Shown piece by piece: positions 16,983-23,647 of a stretch of 23,647 nt of DNA. How positions within the stretch are numbered: position 1 is the first letter of the stretch; every line of letters starts with the position of its first letter. Source of the DNA: Oscillospiraceae bacterium (GTDB lineage Bacteria; Bacillota; Clostridia; Oscillospirales; Oscillospiraceae); contig JAEDKB010000004.1 of NCBI GenBank assembly GCA_016296045.1, positions 1-23,647 of the forward strand, written 5' to 3'. The notes beneath the pieces were generated by a model. It was not told where the DNA came from and searched no databases. It saw only the letters and a list, made by a program, of their open reading frames with translations. A program made the position numbers and the translations under genes.

Positions 16983-17624
16983 ATGAGAATGCGAAAACGC
17001 AACAATTTAGAACCGCGTATGGAAGCCTGCTCCGAAATCTGGCTCCGCGACGCAAAGAAGCTCAAGGGAAACTGGCGTTCCCTGATGCCGGATGCACGCG
17101 AGATCCGTTTGGAAGTCGGCTGCGGCAAGGGGAAATTCACGGTTGAAACCGCTGCCGCTGAGCCGGATATTCTCTTGATCGCGGTGGAGCGTGTGCAGGA
17201 AGCAATGCTGCTCGGCATGGAAAAGGCGCTATCCATGGGGCTGAAAAACGTTTTTTTCCTGTCTTTGGATGCCGCGGAGCTTGAAGAATATTTTGCTGAC
17301 GGCGAGATCGACCTGCTCTACATCAATTTCTGTGATCCGTGGCCTCGAAAGAAAAACGCGAAGCGCCGCCTCACCTATCGTTCCTTCCTTGAAAAGTATC
17401 GAAAAATACTTCGCAAGGGCGGCGAAATCCACTTCAAAACGGACAATTCCGCCCTATTTGAATGGTCGCTCGGCGAATTTAACCTCTGCGGCTGGGAGAT
17501 ACGGAATCTGACACGCAATCTGCACGCAAACGGACCGGTCGGCATAATGACCGGCTATGAAGAAAAATTCTACGAGCTCGGTACGCCGATCAACCGCTGC
17601 GAGCTTATCAACAGGGAGAGAACT
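16983..17624 (+). CDS. trmB: tRNA (guanine-N7-)-methyltransferase TrmB, lacking a stop codon
   Basis: TrmB methylates N7 of guanine 46 in the variable loop of tRNAs, using S-adenosylmethionine (SAM). The 214 codons carry the whole family pattern: SAM-binding EVGCGKG (44-50), the VER acidic turn (68-70), the catalytic FCDPWPRKKNAKRR block (117-129; Asp118), HFKTDN (150-155) and the C-terminal TGYEEKF (190-196). This equals the normal full length of the family. There is no stop codon: the frame runs on into the isocitrate dehydrogenase ATG at 17625 and ends only at 18827 (614 codons in all). A fusion protein, or a trmB product made only by readthrough, follows unless the assembly has an error. 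The start has GAGGA about 10 nt upstream. It lies next to a tRNA gene, which is coincidental as far as sequence tells. Confidence 0.92.
17613..17618 (+). promoter_or_regulatory. Internal ribosome binding site for icd inside the trmB reading frame
   Basis: AGGGAG lies 6 nt before the ATG at 17625, an ideal spacing. It supports independent initiation of isocitrate dehydrogenase even though the upstream frame reads straight through. Confidence 0.75.
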
Positions 17625-18827
17625 ATGAATAAGATTCAAATGACTGTTCCGCTGGTCGAGATGGACGGCGATGAAATGACCCGCGTCCTTTGGCGAATGA
17701 TTAAGGACGAGCTTTTGATGCCCTTTATTGAGCTGAAAACCGAATACTATGATCTCGGTCTGAAAGAACGCGACCGCACTCGTGACGAAGTCACGCACAA
17801 TGCCGCAAAAGCCATTCAGAAGTACGGTGTCGGCGTCAAATGCGCCACGATCACTCCGAACACGCAGCGCATGAGCGAGTACAATCTGCACGAGATGTGG
17901 AAAAGTCCGAACGGCACGATCCGAGCCATACTGGACGGCACCGTATTCCGCGCTCCGATTCTGGTAGACGGTATTCAGCCGGTCGTAAAAACCTGGAAAA
18001 AGCCGATTACCATTGCCCGTCATGCTTACGGCGACGTATATAAGGCAACGGAGATGCGCTGTCCGGAGGGCAAAGCAGAGCTCGTATTTACGGACAGCAC
18101 CGGCAAAGAAACGCGCAAGACCATTTATGACTTTGAATGCGGCGGTGTTCTGACCGGACAATACAACAAGGACTCCTCTATCGCCTCCTTTGCCCGTTCG
18201 TGCTTTAATTACGCGCTTGCCACCAAGCAGGATCTCTGGTTCAGCTCAAAGGACACCATTGCAAAAATTTATGACGGCACCTTCAAGCAGATCTTTGCGG
18301 ATATTTATGAAGCCGAATACAAAGAGAAGTTTGAAGCAGCCGGAATCACCTACTTCTACACGCTGATTGACGACGCTGTTGCCCGCGTGATCCGCAGCGA
18401 AGGCGGCTTTATTTGGGCGTGTAAAAACTATGACGGCGATGTCATGAGCGACATGGTTTCCACGGCTTTCGGCTCTCTTGCCATGATGACCTCCGTTCTG
18501 GTCTCTCCGGACGGAAACTATGAATACGAAGCGGCGCACGGAACGGTTACGCGCCATTATTACCGCTATCTGGAAGGCGAAAAGCCCTCGACCAATCCGA
18601 TGGCAACGATCTATGCCTGGACCGGCGCTTTGAGAAAGCGCGGTGAGCTGGACGGCAACACTGCACTTTGCAGCTTTGCTGACAAGCTGGAAAAAGCCTG
18701 CATCTCGGTGATTGAAAGCGGAACCATGACCAAGGATCTTGCAATGCTTTGGGAGGGCAAAACGCCGAATATTGTCACCAGTGAGGAATTCATTTCCGCA
18801 ATCCGGAAACAACTGGAAGCAAACTGA
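17625..18827 (+). CDS. icd: NADP-dependent isocitrate dehydrogenase, eukaryotic-type (homodimeric subfamily)
   Basis: It converts isocitrate to 2-oxoglutarate with CO2 release, most likely using NADP, in the cytoplasm, and supplies 2-oxoglutarate for glutamate synthesis. From this start it is 400 residues, the normal length. The opening VEMDGDEMTR is diagnostic of the eukaryotic-like class. Active-site residues are present at the positions known from human IDH1: Thr77, Ser94 and Asn96 (KSPNGTIR), Arg100, Arg109, Arg132 (ARHAYGD) and Tyr139. Shifted by three, they are Lys209, Asp249, Asp272 and Asp276 (NYDGDVMSD). EAAHGTVTRHY (302-312) is the cofactor-binding loop. It is in frame with trmB without an intervening stop, but it has its own ribosome binding site. 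A strong terminator follows. The subclass call is secure; NADP over NAD is by family. Confidence 0.95.
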   Translation: MNKIQMTVPLVEMDGDEMTRVLWRMIKDELLMPFIELKTEYYDLGLKERDRTRDEVTHNAAKAIQKYGVGVKCATITPNTQRMSEYNLHEMWKSPNGTIRAILDGTVFRAPILVDGIQPVVKTWKKPITIARHAYGDVYKATEMRCPEGKAELVFTDSTGKETRKTIYDFECGGVLTGQYNKDSSIASFARSCFNYALATKQDLWFSSKDTIAKIYDGTFKQIFADIYEAEYKEKFEAAGITYFYTLIDDAVARVIRSEGGFIWACKNYDGDVMSDMVSTAFGSLAMMTSVLVSPDGNYEYEAAHGTVTRHYYRYLEGEKPSTNPMATIYAWTGALRKRGELDGNTALCSFADKLEKACISVIESGTMTKDLAMLWEGKTPNIVTSEEFISAIRKQLEAN

Positions 18828-18858
18828 TCGAAATAAGTATTTTTTCCCATGTATGACA

Positions 18859-18906
18859 ACACGCTTTGACGGGTATCCTGTGCATAGCCGTCAAAGCGTG
18901 TTTTTT
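18859..18906 (+). terminator. Terminator of trmB-icd
   Basis: A 14-bp perfect stem (ACACGCTTTGACGG / CCGTCAAAGCGTGT) with a loop of about 15 nt, followed by six Ts, begins about 30 nt after the icd stop. Confidence 0.92.
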
Positions 18907-18970
18907 CTGTAATCTTTTCTCTCTTTTTATCATAAAAGGAAAAAAATTCTTATTTTTCGGCAAAAAACTA

Positions 18971-18999
18971 TTGCGCTGAAAAGAAACATACGGTATAAT
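18971..18999 (+). promoter_or_regulatory. Promoter of rpoD
   Basis: TTGCGC (18971-18976), a 17-nt spacer and a perfect TATAAT (18994-18999). The predicted leader before rpoD is about 190 nt. Confidence 0.75.
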
Positions 19000-19005
19000 G
19001 TATAA

Positions 19006-19199
19006 GATTTCGCACTAATCCAAGCGCCCGATAGAAAACAGACATTTTCTATTGGGTGGGCAGCGCCTGAGTGCTGTCCTTTTGCGCCGCAAGCAATGCA
19101 AAAGCTGTCTCATACAATTCTCTACGCCGTCGGGCTGTGAAAAGATGCCCGACTTAAAAAGAGAATTGCTATCAAATCCAATTTGCAAGGAAGTGCATT
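19006..19199 (+). ncRNA. Structured rpoD leader RNA (unidentified)
   Basis: Between the promoter and rpoD lie four consecutive stem-loops: a 14-bp stem with a 6-nt loop (19025-19058); a 7-bp stem (19058-19079); TTTTGC/GCAAAA (19080-19103); and a compound hairpin with outer arms CAATTCTC/GAGAATTG (19115-19168) enclosing GTCGGGC/GCCCGAC (19129-19153). No T-tract follows the last stem, so it is not a plain terminator. The ribosome binding site AAGGAAGT is flanked by TGCA on both sides and could be masked. I could not match it to a named RNA. It could be a regulatory leader of rpoD or a separate small RNA, such as a 6S-like RNA, though I see no closing stem linking the 5' and 3' ends. Confidence 0.5.
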
Positions 19200-20342
19200 A
19201 TGGCTACCTCAAATAAAAACGGGAAAATCAACGAAGAACTCATGGCGCCGCTGACCAATTTAATCAACAAAGGACGTCATGACGGGGTGCTTGCCTCCTC
19301 TGAACTGCTTGCCGCACTGGAAAAGCTCGACCTCTCCGTTGAAAAAATTGAACAGGTATATGATACCTTTGAATCCATGGGAATTCAGATCATTACCTCT
19401 GAGACAGATCCGAACTCCATTCAGGAAATCATTGAGGATCTCGATGATATGCCTGCCGACGAAATGGAAGAAGAAGAGCCGCTGGTCGATCCGGTTGAGC
19501 TGGCAGCGGAATTCAATCTGGACGATCCTGTCCGGATGTATCTGAAGGAGATCGGACAGATTCCTCTGCTCACCGTGGAAGAAGAGCAGGAACTTGCAAA
19601 GCGGGTCGCGGAGGGCGACACGGCCGCAAAGAATCAGCTCACCGAAGCAAACCTCCGTCTTGTCGTATCCATCGCAAAGAAATACTCCGGACGGGGCTTG
19701 CATATTCTGGATCTGATTCAGGAGGGCAATACCGGCCTGATCCGCGCTGTCGACAAGTTTGACTATACAAAGGGAAACAAATTCTCTACATATGCGACCT
19801 GGTGGATTCGGCAGGCAATCACCCGTGCCATTGCCGATCAAGCGCGAACCATTCGCGTTCCGGTGCATATGGTAGAGGTCATCAACAAGGCTACCCGCTG
19901 CAACCGCAAGCTGGTGCAGGAACTTGGCCGTGAGCCGACTTTGGAGGAAATCGCCGACGAGCTGAATCTACCGATTGAAAAGATCATTGAGGCCAACCGC
20001 ACCGCCGCCGATACGCTTTCTCTGGATACGCCGGTCGGTGACGAAGAGGATACCACAATCGGTTCCTTCGTCGAAGACGATAACACGCCCGGTCCCGCTG
20101 ACGCAACCAGCAACGCACTTCTTGCCGAAGCTCTGAGTGAAATTCTCAATACGCTGACCGAGCGCGAAGCCGACGTTCTGCGTCTGCGCTTTGGTATGTA
20201 TGACGGCAAAACCCATACACTGGAAGAGGTCGGACAGATCTTCGGCGTGACCCGTGAGCGTATCCGCCAGATTGAAAACAAAGCCATCCGCAAGCTGCGG
20301 CACCCCAGCCGCGCTAAAAAAATCCGCGACTTTTACTGCTGA
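19200..20342 (+). CDS. rpoD: RNA polymerase primary sigma factor (SigA/RpoD)
   Basis: The housekeeping sigma factor directs RNA polymerase to -10/-35 promoters. At 380 residues it is the size of the short Firmicute SigA. Region 1.1 is at about 10-80, followed by an acidic linker (81-98). Region 1.2 begins [12 protein letters not shown] (108-119). Region 2 holds the core-binding and -10-melting segments, including [13 protein letters not shown] and [13 protein letters not shown] (172-207). Region 3 is at about 225-265. Region 4 has the -35-binding helix-turn-helix [19 protein letters not shown] (341-359). It starts at ATG 19200 with AAGGAAGT upstream. It has its own promoter, a long structured leader and a strong terminator, so it stands alone here. 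dnaG, its usual neighbour in many Firmicutes, is not in the window. Confidence 0.97.
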   Translation: MATSNKNGKINEELMAPLTNLINKGRHDGVLASSELLAALEKLDLSVEKIEQVYDTFESMGIQIITSETDPNSIQEIIEDLDDMPADEMEEEEPLVDPVELAAEFNLDDPVRMYLKEIGQIPLLTVEEEQELAKRVAEGDTAAKNQLTEANLRLVVSIAKKYSGRGLHILDLIQEGNTGLIRAVDKFDYTKGNKFSTYATWWIRQAITRAIADQARTIRVPVHMVEVINKATRCNRKLVQELGREPTLEEIADELNLPIEKIIEANRTAADTLSLDTPVGDEEDTTIGSFVEDDNTPGPADATSNALLAEALSEILNTLTEREADVLRLRFGMYDGKTHTLEEVGQIFGVTRERIRQIENKAIRKLRHPSRAKKIRDFYC

Positions 20343-20351
20343 TAGAATTTA

Positions 20352-20386
20352 TGCCACCGAAATGAGGATTTCGGTGGCATTTTTTC
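20352..20386 (+). terminator. Terminator of rpoD, possibly shared with the converging operon
   Basis: A 12-bp perfect stem (TGCCACCGAAAT / ATTTCGGTGGCA) with a 4-nt loop is followed by seven Ts on the plus strand. The minus-strand operon ending at 20433 faces it, but on that side only a weak TAAATT follows, so it is a poorer stop for that transcript. Confidence 0.92.
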
Positions 20387-20432
20387 TGTTTTGACGCTTT
20401 ATCATCAGAAAATGAAATTAGATCCCATACTC

Positions 20433-21272
20433 TTACGGTTCTTCCGGGACTTCCGACTCGTATTCCGCAGTTTTTCTCTTCTTCTTTTTTCTGGCCTCTT
20501 CTTTTTCTCGCCGTGCAAATTCCTCCGGATCGATGCTCTCCCAGTATGCGTCCGCTCTGCGGTAAACGAGATAAACCGACCATTCACTCGGTGCATAATA
20601 AAACAGCGAATTGAGCAGAGAGAAACTCTTCAGTGCGCCTGCATAGATCCAGAAAACAGCAAACAGGCACACCAGAAGGGCAATCAACGCGATTGCGATT
20701 TCAAACACTGCCGGAGACTGCCCCATGAGAAACTGAACCAGCGCAATCAGAATCGGCAGCACCAACAGCGCCGTCAGAATACCCGTAATCGTATAAATCG
20801 ACTGTGTTTTCAGCTTTTTGCGCAGCACATAGACATTTTCCGCCTTGTTCGTCAGCGCCTTAGCACATTCAATCTCCGTTCCGAAGAGCGGTTCGCGTTC
20901 GTCTTCATATTTTTTGCGATCCGTCAGGTAAAAAATCAGAGCAATACCCCCGCAGATCGCCAGCGGAATCAGATAAACAAACAGAATGGAAAAAACAATA
21001 ACTCCGACCCAACTGCTGCGCGGAAGGTGCTCCACAAGCTGCGGCAGAATCGGCATCGACATAAAATATTCCTCAACCAATGCGCCGCCGATAAAGCGAA
21101 TGATATTTGCAGTTGCAAGCAACAGATTCAGCGCAAAAATTGCAAGGCCAACCGGCTGCAAAATACGGCTCATGCGCACATTTCGCTGCAATTTTCGTTC
21201 CAAGTCCACCAGCATTTCCCATGTCGGCTGCACTTCTTCAGCGGTCATGGGCTCTTTCTTTATTTTCAGCAT
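20433..21272 (-). CDS. Uncharacterised four-helix membrane protein, last gene of the murD-isp operon
   Basis: Not recognised. 279 residues from MLKIKKEPM. Hydrophobic segments near residues 40-60, 90-118, 160-185 and 195-220 predict four membrane helices. A soluble, charged loop (about 120-158) lies in the middle. The C-terminal tail is very rich in Lys, Arg and Glu (EFARREKEEARKKKKRK), likely cytoplasmic. No enzymatic motif is seen. The frame opens 11 codons earlier, overlapping ispF, but AGGAG at 21280-21284 lies 7 nt before this ATG and fixes the start here. The 14-nt gap from the ispF stop implies co-transcription with murD, ispD and ispF. A link to cell-wall or isoprenoid metabolism is suggested only by position. 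Confidence 0.8.
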   Translation of the reverse strand: MLKIKKEPMTAEEVQPTWEMLVDLERKLQRNVRMSRILQPVGLAIFALNLLLATANIIRFIGGALVEEYFMSMPILPQLVEHLPRSSWVGVIVFSILFVYLIPLAICGGIALIFYLTDRKKYEDEREPLFGTEIECAKALTNKAENVYVLRKKLKTQSIYTITGILTALLVLPILIALVQFLMGQSPAVFEIAIALIALLVCLFAVFWIYAGALKSFSLLNSLFYYAPSEWSVYLVYRRADAYWESIDPEEFARREKEEARKKKKRKTAEYESEVPEEP

Positions 21273-21286
21273 GGATGTTCTCCTCT

Positions 21287-21757
21287 CTATTCCTCCAGCA
21301 GACAAACGGCATGACAGGCAATTCCTTCGCCGCTGCCGGTAAATCCAAGTCCTTCCTCCGTCGTTGCCTTGATGTTGACGCGCTCTGCGGGAAGCTTCAA
21401 CGCCTGCGCGAGATGATCGCGCATCTGCGGAATATAATCCTTCAGCTTCGGACGCTGCGCCAGAATGGTCACATCAACATTTCCGACACGCAGTTTCTGT
21501 GCTTCCAGATGATTCATGACCTCACGCACAAGAAGCATACTGGAAATTCCCTCATACCTTGGATCGTTATCCGGAAACAACACGCCGATATCACGCAGCC
21601 CCGCCGCTCCCAAAAGGCTGTCCATGACGGCATGCAGCAAAACATCCGCATCGGAGTGTCCGTCCAGCCCGCGTTCAAAGGGAATTTCCACGCCGCCGAG
21701 AATGAGCTTTCTGCCCTCCGTCAAGCGGTGCACGTCGTAGCCGTGTCCGATTCTCAT
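21287..21757 (-). CDS. ispF: 2-C-methyl-D-erythritol 2,4-cyclodiphosphate synthase
   Basis: IspF closes 4-diphosphocytidyl-methylerythritol 2-phosphate into the cyclic diphosphate, releasing CMP; it is the fifth step of the MEP isoprenoid pathway. At 156 residues it is the family's normal length. Zinc ligands are Asp8 and His10 in GYDVHR and His42 ([10 protein letters not shown]). The C-terminal [16 protein letters not shown] is the usual cytidine-binding region. The start overlaps the stop of ispD by 4 nt (ATGA), so translation is coupled. IspD and IspF catalyse steps 3 and 5 of one pathway and are often adjacent or fused in bacteria; here they remain separate. Confidence 0.97.
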   Translation of the reverse strand: MRIGHGYDVHRLTEGRKLILGGVEIPFERGLDGHSDADVLLHAVMDSLLGAAGLRDIGVLFPDNDPRYEGISSMLLVREVMNHLEAQKLRVGNVDVTILAQRPKLKDYIPQMRDHLAQALKLPAERVNIKATTEEGLGFTGSGEGIACHAVCLLEE

Positions 21758-22434
21758 GACGTTTCCCTCCCCTTCAAAATCGCCTCTGCCAAAATAAGAT
21801 CCGTCGGAACGGTGATCTTTCTGTTTTCCTCACTGCCCTGCGTCAGATAAACCTGCATTCCTGCCGCTTCCGCCGCAGAGCAATCATCCGTCAGCGCAAT
21901 GCCGCAGGAAAGCGCCTCCGCCAGAGCAGTTTGGATATGCTCCAAAAAGAACACCTGCGGTGTCTGCACGGCAAAAAGCGTTCTTCGGTCGGGCGTTTCT
22001 TTTACGATTCCGTCCACAGCAACCTTGATGGTATCGTGAACGGCAATGGCAGGTGCCGCCGCCCCATACGTTTCCGCCGCACAAACGGCGCTGTCAATCA
22101 CCTGCGGCGTTACCAGCGGTCTTGCGCCGTCATGAATGGCCACAAGCTCGCTATGTACCTGTCTCAGACCGCACAGCACCGATTCGGCACGGCTTTCTCC
22201 TCCGGCGGTCACGGCACAGACTTTTTTCTCTGCCGAACACAGCGCTTTCACCCGCTTAATCAGATCGGCGCGGGTCACAATCACGATCTCGTTGATCCGT
22301 TCGCTTGCGGCCATCGCCTGTACGGTACGAAGCAGCATCGGTATGCCGCCGATCGGCGCCATGATCTTATCTATGCCCTGCATCCGTCGGGCAGAGCCTG
22401 CGGCAACAATCACCGCCGCACAGGTTTTGCTCAT
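21754..22434 (-). CDS. ispD: 2-C-methyl-D-erythritol 4-phosphate cytidylyltransferase
   Basis: IspD joins CTP and methylerythritol 4-phosphate to give CDP-methylerythritol in the MEP pathway. The 226 residues fit the family. The CTP-binding AAGSARRM (11-18), IHDGARPL (100-107), [13 protein letters not shown] (150-162) and the C-terminal [12 protein letters not shown] (206-217) are all present. The first loop reads [15 protein letters not shown], a mild variation on the usual lysine-containing loop. The start is 3 nt after the murD stop, and GGAG within the last murD codons serves as its ribosome binding site. It overlaps ispF by 4 nt. It is plainly part of the murD operon. Confidence 0.96.
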   Translation of the reverse strand: MSKTCAAVIVAAGSARRMQGIDKIMAPIGGIPMLLRTVQAMAASERINEIVIVTRADLIKRVKALCSAEKKVCAVTAGGESRAESVLCGLRQVHSELVAIHDGARPLVTPQVIDSAVCAAETYGAAAPAIAVHDTIKVAVDGIVKETPDRRTLFAVQTPQVFFLEHIQTALAEALSCGIALTDDCSAAEAAGMQVYLTQGSEENRKITVPTDLILAEAILKGRETS

Positions 22435-22437
22435 ATC

Positions 22438-23647
22438 TTACAGCTCCATTACGGTTTTCTTAAACTCGGCACCACGCACCATAAAATTCTTGAACTGATC
22501 AAACGCCGCGCTCGCAGGTGAGAGTATCACAACATCTCCCGACCTTGCATGCGCCGCCGCAGTGCGTACCGCCTCGTAGAAATCCTCAATCTCAAGGATT
22601 TCGGGTGTGCCAGGCACCGCACGCGCCGCCGCAGCGATTTTTCCGCCCGTTGCGCCCGTACAGACCAGGAGCTTGACGTGTTCGGCAATCTCCGGTCCCA
22701 AAATATCGTAGGGGATATGCTTGTCATAGCCGCCTGCGATCAGAATGACCTTTTTGGAAAAGCTCCGAAGTCCTGCAATGGTGCGGCTGGGTGAGGAAGC
22801 AATGGAATCATTATAGAAGGAAACGCCGTCCTTCACCCGCACCAGCTCAATGCGATGCTCCACGCCGCCGAAATTCTTTGCAACATAGCGAATGTCCTCA
22901 TCACTGACCATTGTGTCCACTGCAAGGATCGCCGCCATATAATTTTCCACATTATGAATCCCGGGAAGCAGAATATCCTCTCGCCGCAGCAATGCTTTGC
23001 CGCCGACGAAAATCGTTTCATTCTGATAATACACGCCGTCTACCGGCTCCTGACGGGAAAACCGTTTGACGGTTCCTTTTGCTTCGGAGGCGAAGCTCTC
23101 TGTCAGCGCGTTATCGTGATTGAGAATCAAAATATCCCCCTCACTCTGGCGCAGGAAGATGTTTTTCTTCGCGTCTACATACTCCGCCATATCCTTGTGC
23201 ATATCCAGATGATTGGGCGCAAGGTTGGTCACAACGGCAATATGGCAGCTTCTGCGCAGATCCATAAGCTGAAAGGAACTGAGCTCCAGCACCACCTGAT
23301 CCGAGGGCTGCATTTCATCCACCTTGTCCAGAAGCGGCGTGCCGATGTTGCCGCCAAGCCAGACGCGGTAACCTGCATGCTTCAGCATCTCGGAAATCAG
23401 CGTTGTCGTTGTCGTCTTGCCGTCTGAGCCGGTCACACCGATGATCGGGCAGGGGCAGACCTCAAAAAAAGCATCCATCTCGCTTGTAATAACCGTTCCC
23501 GACCTCCGCAGAGCCGCCAGCTCCGGTTTTTCGGGGTGCAGACCCGGGGTGCGGAAAGCGATATCGCCCGAAATGTTTTCCAAATAGCCGTCACCCAGAT
23601 GCAGCTTTGCACCCAGCCGTTCAAGCTCCAGCACTTCCTCGTCCAGC
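22438..23647 (-). CDS. murD: UDP-N-acetylmuramoylalanine-D-glutamate ligase, N-terminus cut by window edge
   Basis: MurD adds D-glutamate to UDP-MurNAc-L-Ala during peptidoglycan precursor synthesis, using ATP, in the cytoplasm. 402 residues are visible. The family is about 440-460, so roughly 50 N-terminal residues (the start of the UDP-binding domain) lie beyond the right edge. The frame is open to the edge; an internal GTG at 23634 is not the true start. Visible marks are the ATP-binding GVTGSDGKTTTT, the central-domain NLAPNHLDMH, the EHRIELV motif, FYNDSIASSP and the C-terminal LSPASAAFDQFKNF. Usually murD lies in the division/cell-wall cluster next to mraY, ftsW and murG; here it is followed by ispD and ispF instead. 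Confidence 0.97.
   Translation of the reverse strand, partial: LDEEVLELERLGAKLHLGDGYLENISGDIAFRTPGLHPEKPELAALRRSGTVITSEMDAFFEVCPCPIIGVTGSDGKTTTTTLISEMLKHAGYRVWLGGNIGTPLLDKVDEMQPSDQVVLELSSFQLMDLRRSCHIAVVTNLAPNHLDMHKDMAEYVDAKKNIFLRQSEGDILILNHDNALTESFASEAKGTVKRFSRQEPVDGVYYQNETIFVGGKALLRREDILLPGIHNVENYMAAILAVDTMVSDEDIRYVAKNFGGVEHRIELVRVKDGVSFYNDSIASSPSRTIAGLRSFSKKVILIAGGYDKHIPYDILGPEIAEHVKLLVCTGATGGKIAAAARAVPGTPEILEIEDFYEAVRTAAAHARSGDVVILSPASAAFDQFKNFMVRGAEFKKTVMEL

Noticed and set aside
17454-18161. Minus-strand 235-codon frame inside icd
   Set aside because: It is antisense to conserved isocitrate dehydrogenase active-site segments; no start signal.
20391-21314. Plus-strand 307-codon frame opposite the unknown membrane protein
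   Set aside because: The minus-strand frame has clean membrane helices, a good ribosome binding site and operon spacing; the plus frame is rich in Gln, Asn and Arg without any pattern and begins inside the rpoD terminator region.
1-23647. CRISPR array, insertion sequence or prophage genes
   Set aside because: No regularly spaced repeats, no transposase or integrase frames, and no terminal inverted repeats were seen.

Overview
The window looks like a chromosomal segment of a low-to-moderate GC Gram-positive bacterium, most likely a Clostridia/Oscillospiraceae-type gut Firmicute. The reasons are strong AGGAGG-type ribosome binding sites, extended -10 and TATAAT promoters, tRNA genes with encoded CCA, a SigA-sized RpoD, and surface proteins anchored by S-layer homology (SLH) domains. 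The taxonomic call is inference from gene style; nothing in the window proves a genus.

Left half (1-12.9 kb, all minus strand): a cell-surface block. A 2407-residue secreted protein carries seven Asp-box-like loops in N-terminal modules, a PHP/CehA-McbA-type metallohydrolase domain, a GATase-like domain, OB-fold-like domains, a CxxC-rich stretch and three C-terminal SLH domains. It is followed, without a clear terminator, by a YibE/F-family membrane protein gene, then by a good terminator. Next comes a separately promoted secreted subtilase (S8) that runs off the left edge. Its three SLH domains sit in the middle of the protein, between the two halves of an Fn3-like domain.

Middle (12.9-16.8 kb): an accessory-looking stretch. 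It holds a promoterless C-terminal gene remnant with its own strong terminator, a stand-alone SWIM zinc-finger protein, tRNA-Gln(CUG), an overlapping GNAT acetyltransferase/SnoaL-like pair, and tRNA-Pro(UGG) on the minus strand.

Right half (16.9-23.6 kb): housekeeping genes. trmB is fused in frame, with no stop codon, to a eukaryotic-type NADP-isocitrate dehydrogenase gene that keeps its own ribosome binding site. After a terminator comes rpoD behind a roughly 190-nt leader with four well-formed stem-loops. Converging on it from the right edge is a minus-strand operon murD-ispD-ispF-(unknown membrane protein), linking cell-wall precursor synthesis to isoprenoid precursor synthesis.

The observations most worth checking are the trmB-icd stop-less fusion, the SLH-interrupted protease, the architecture of the giant PHP protein, and the structured rpoD leader RNA.
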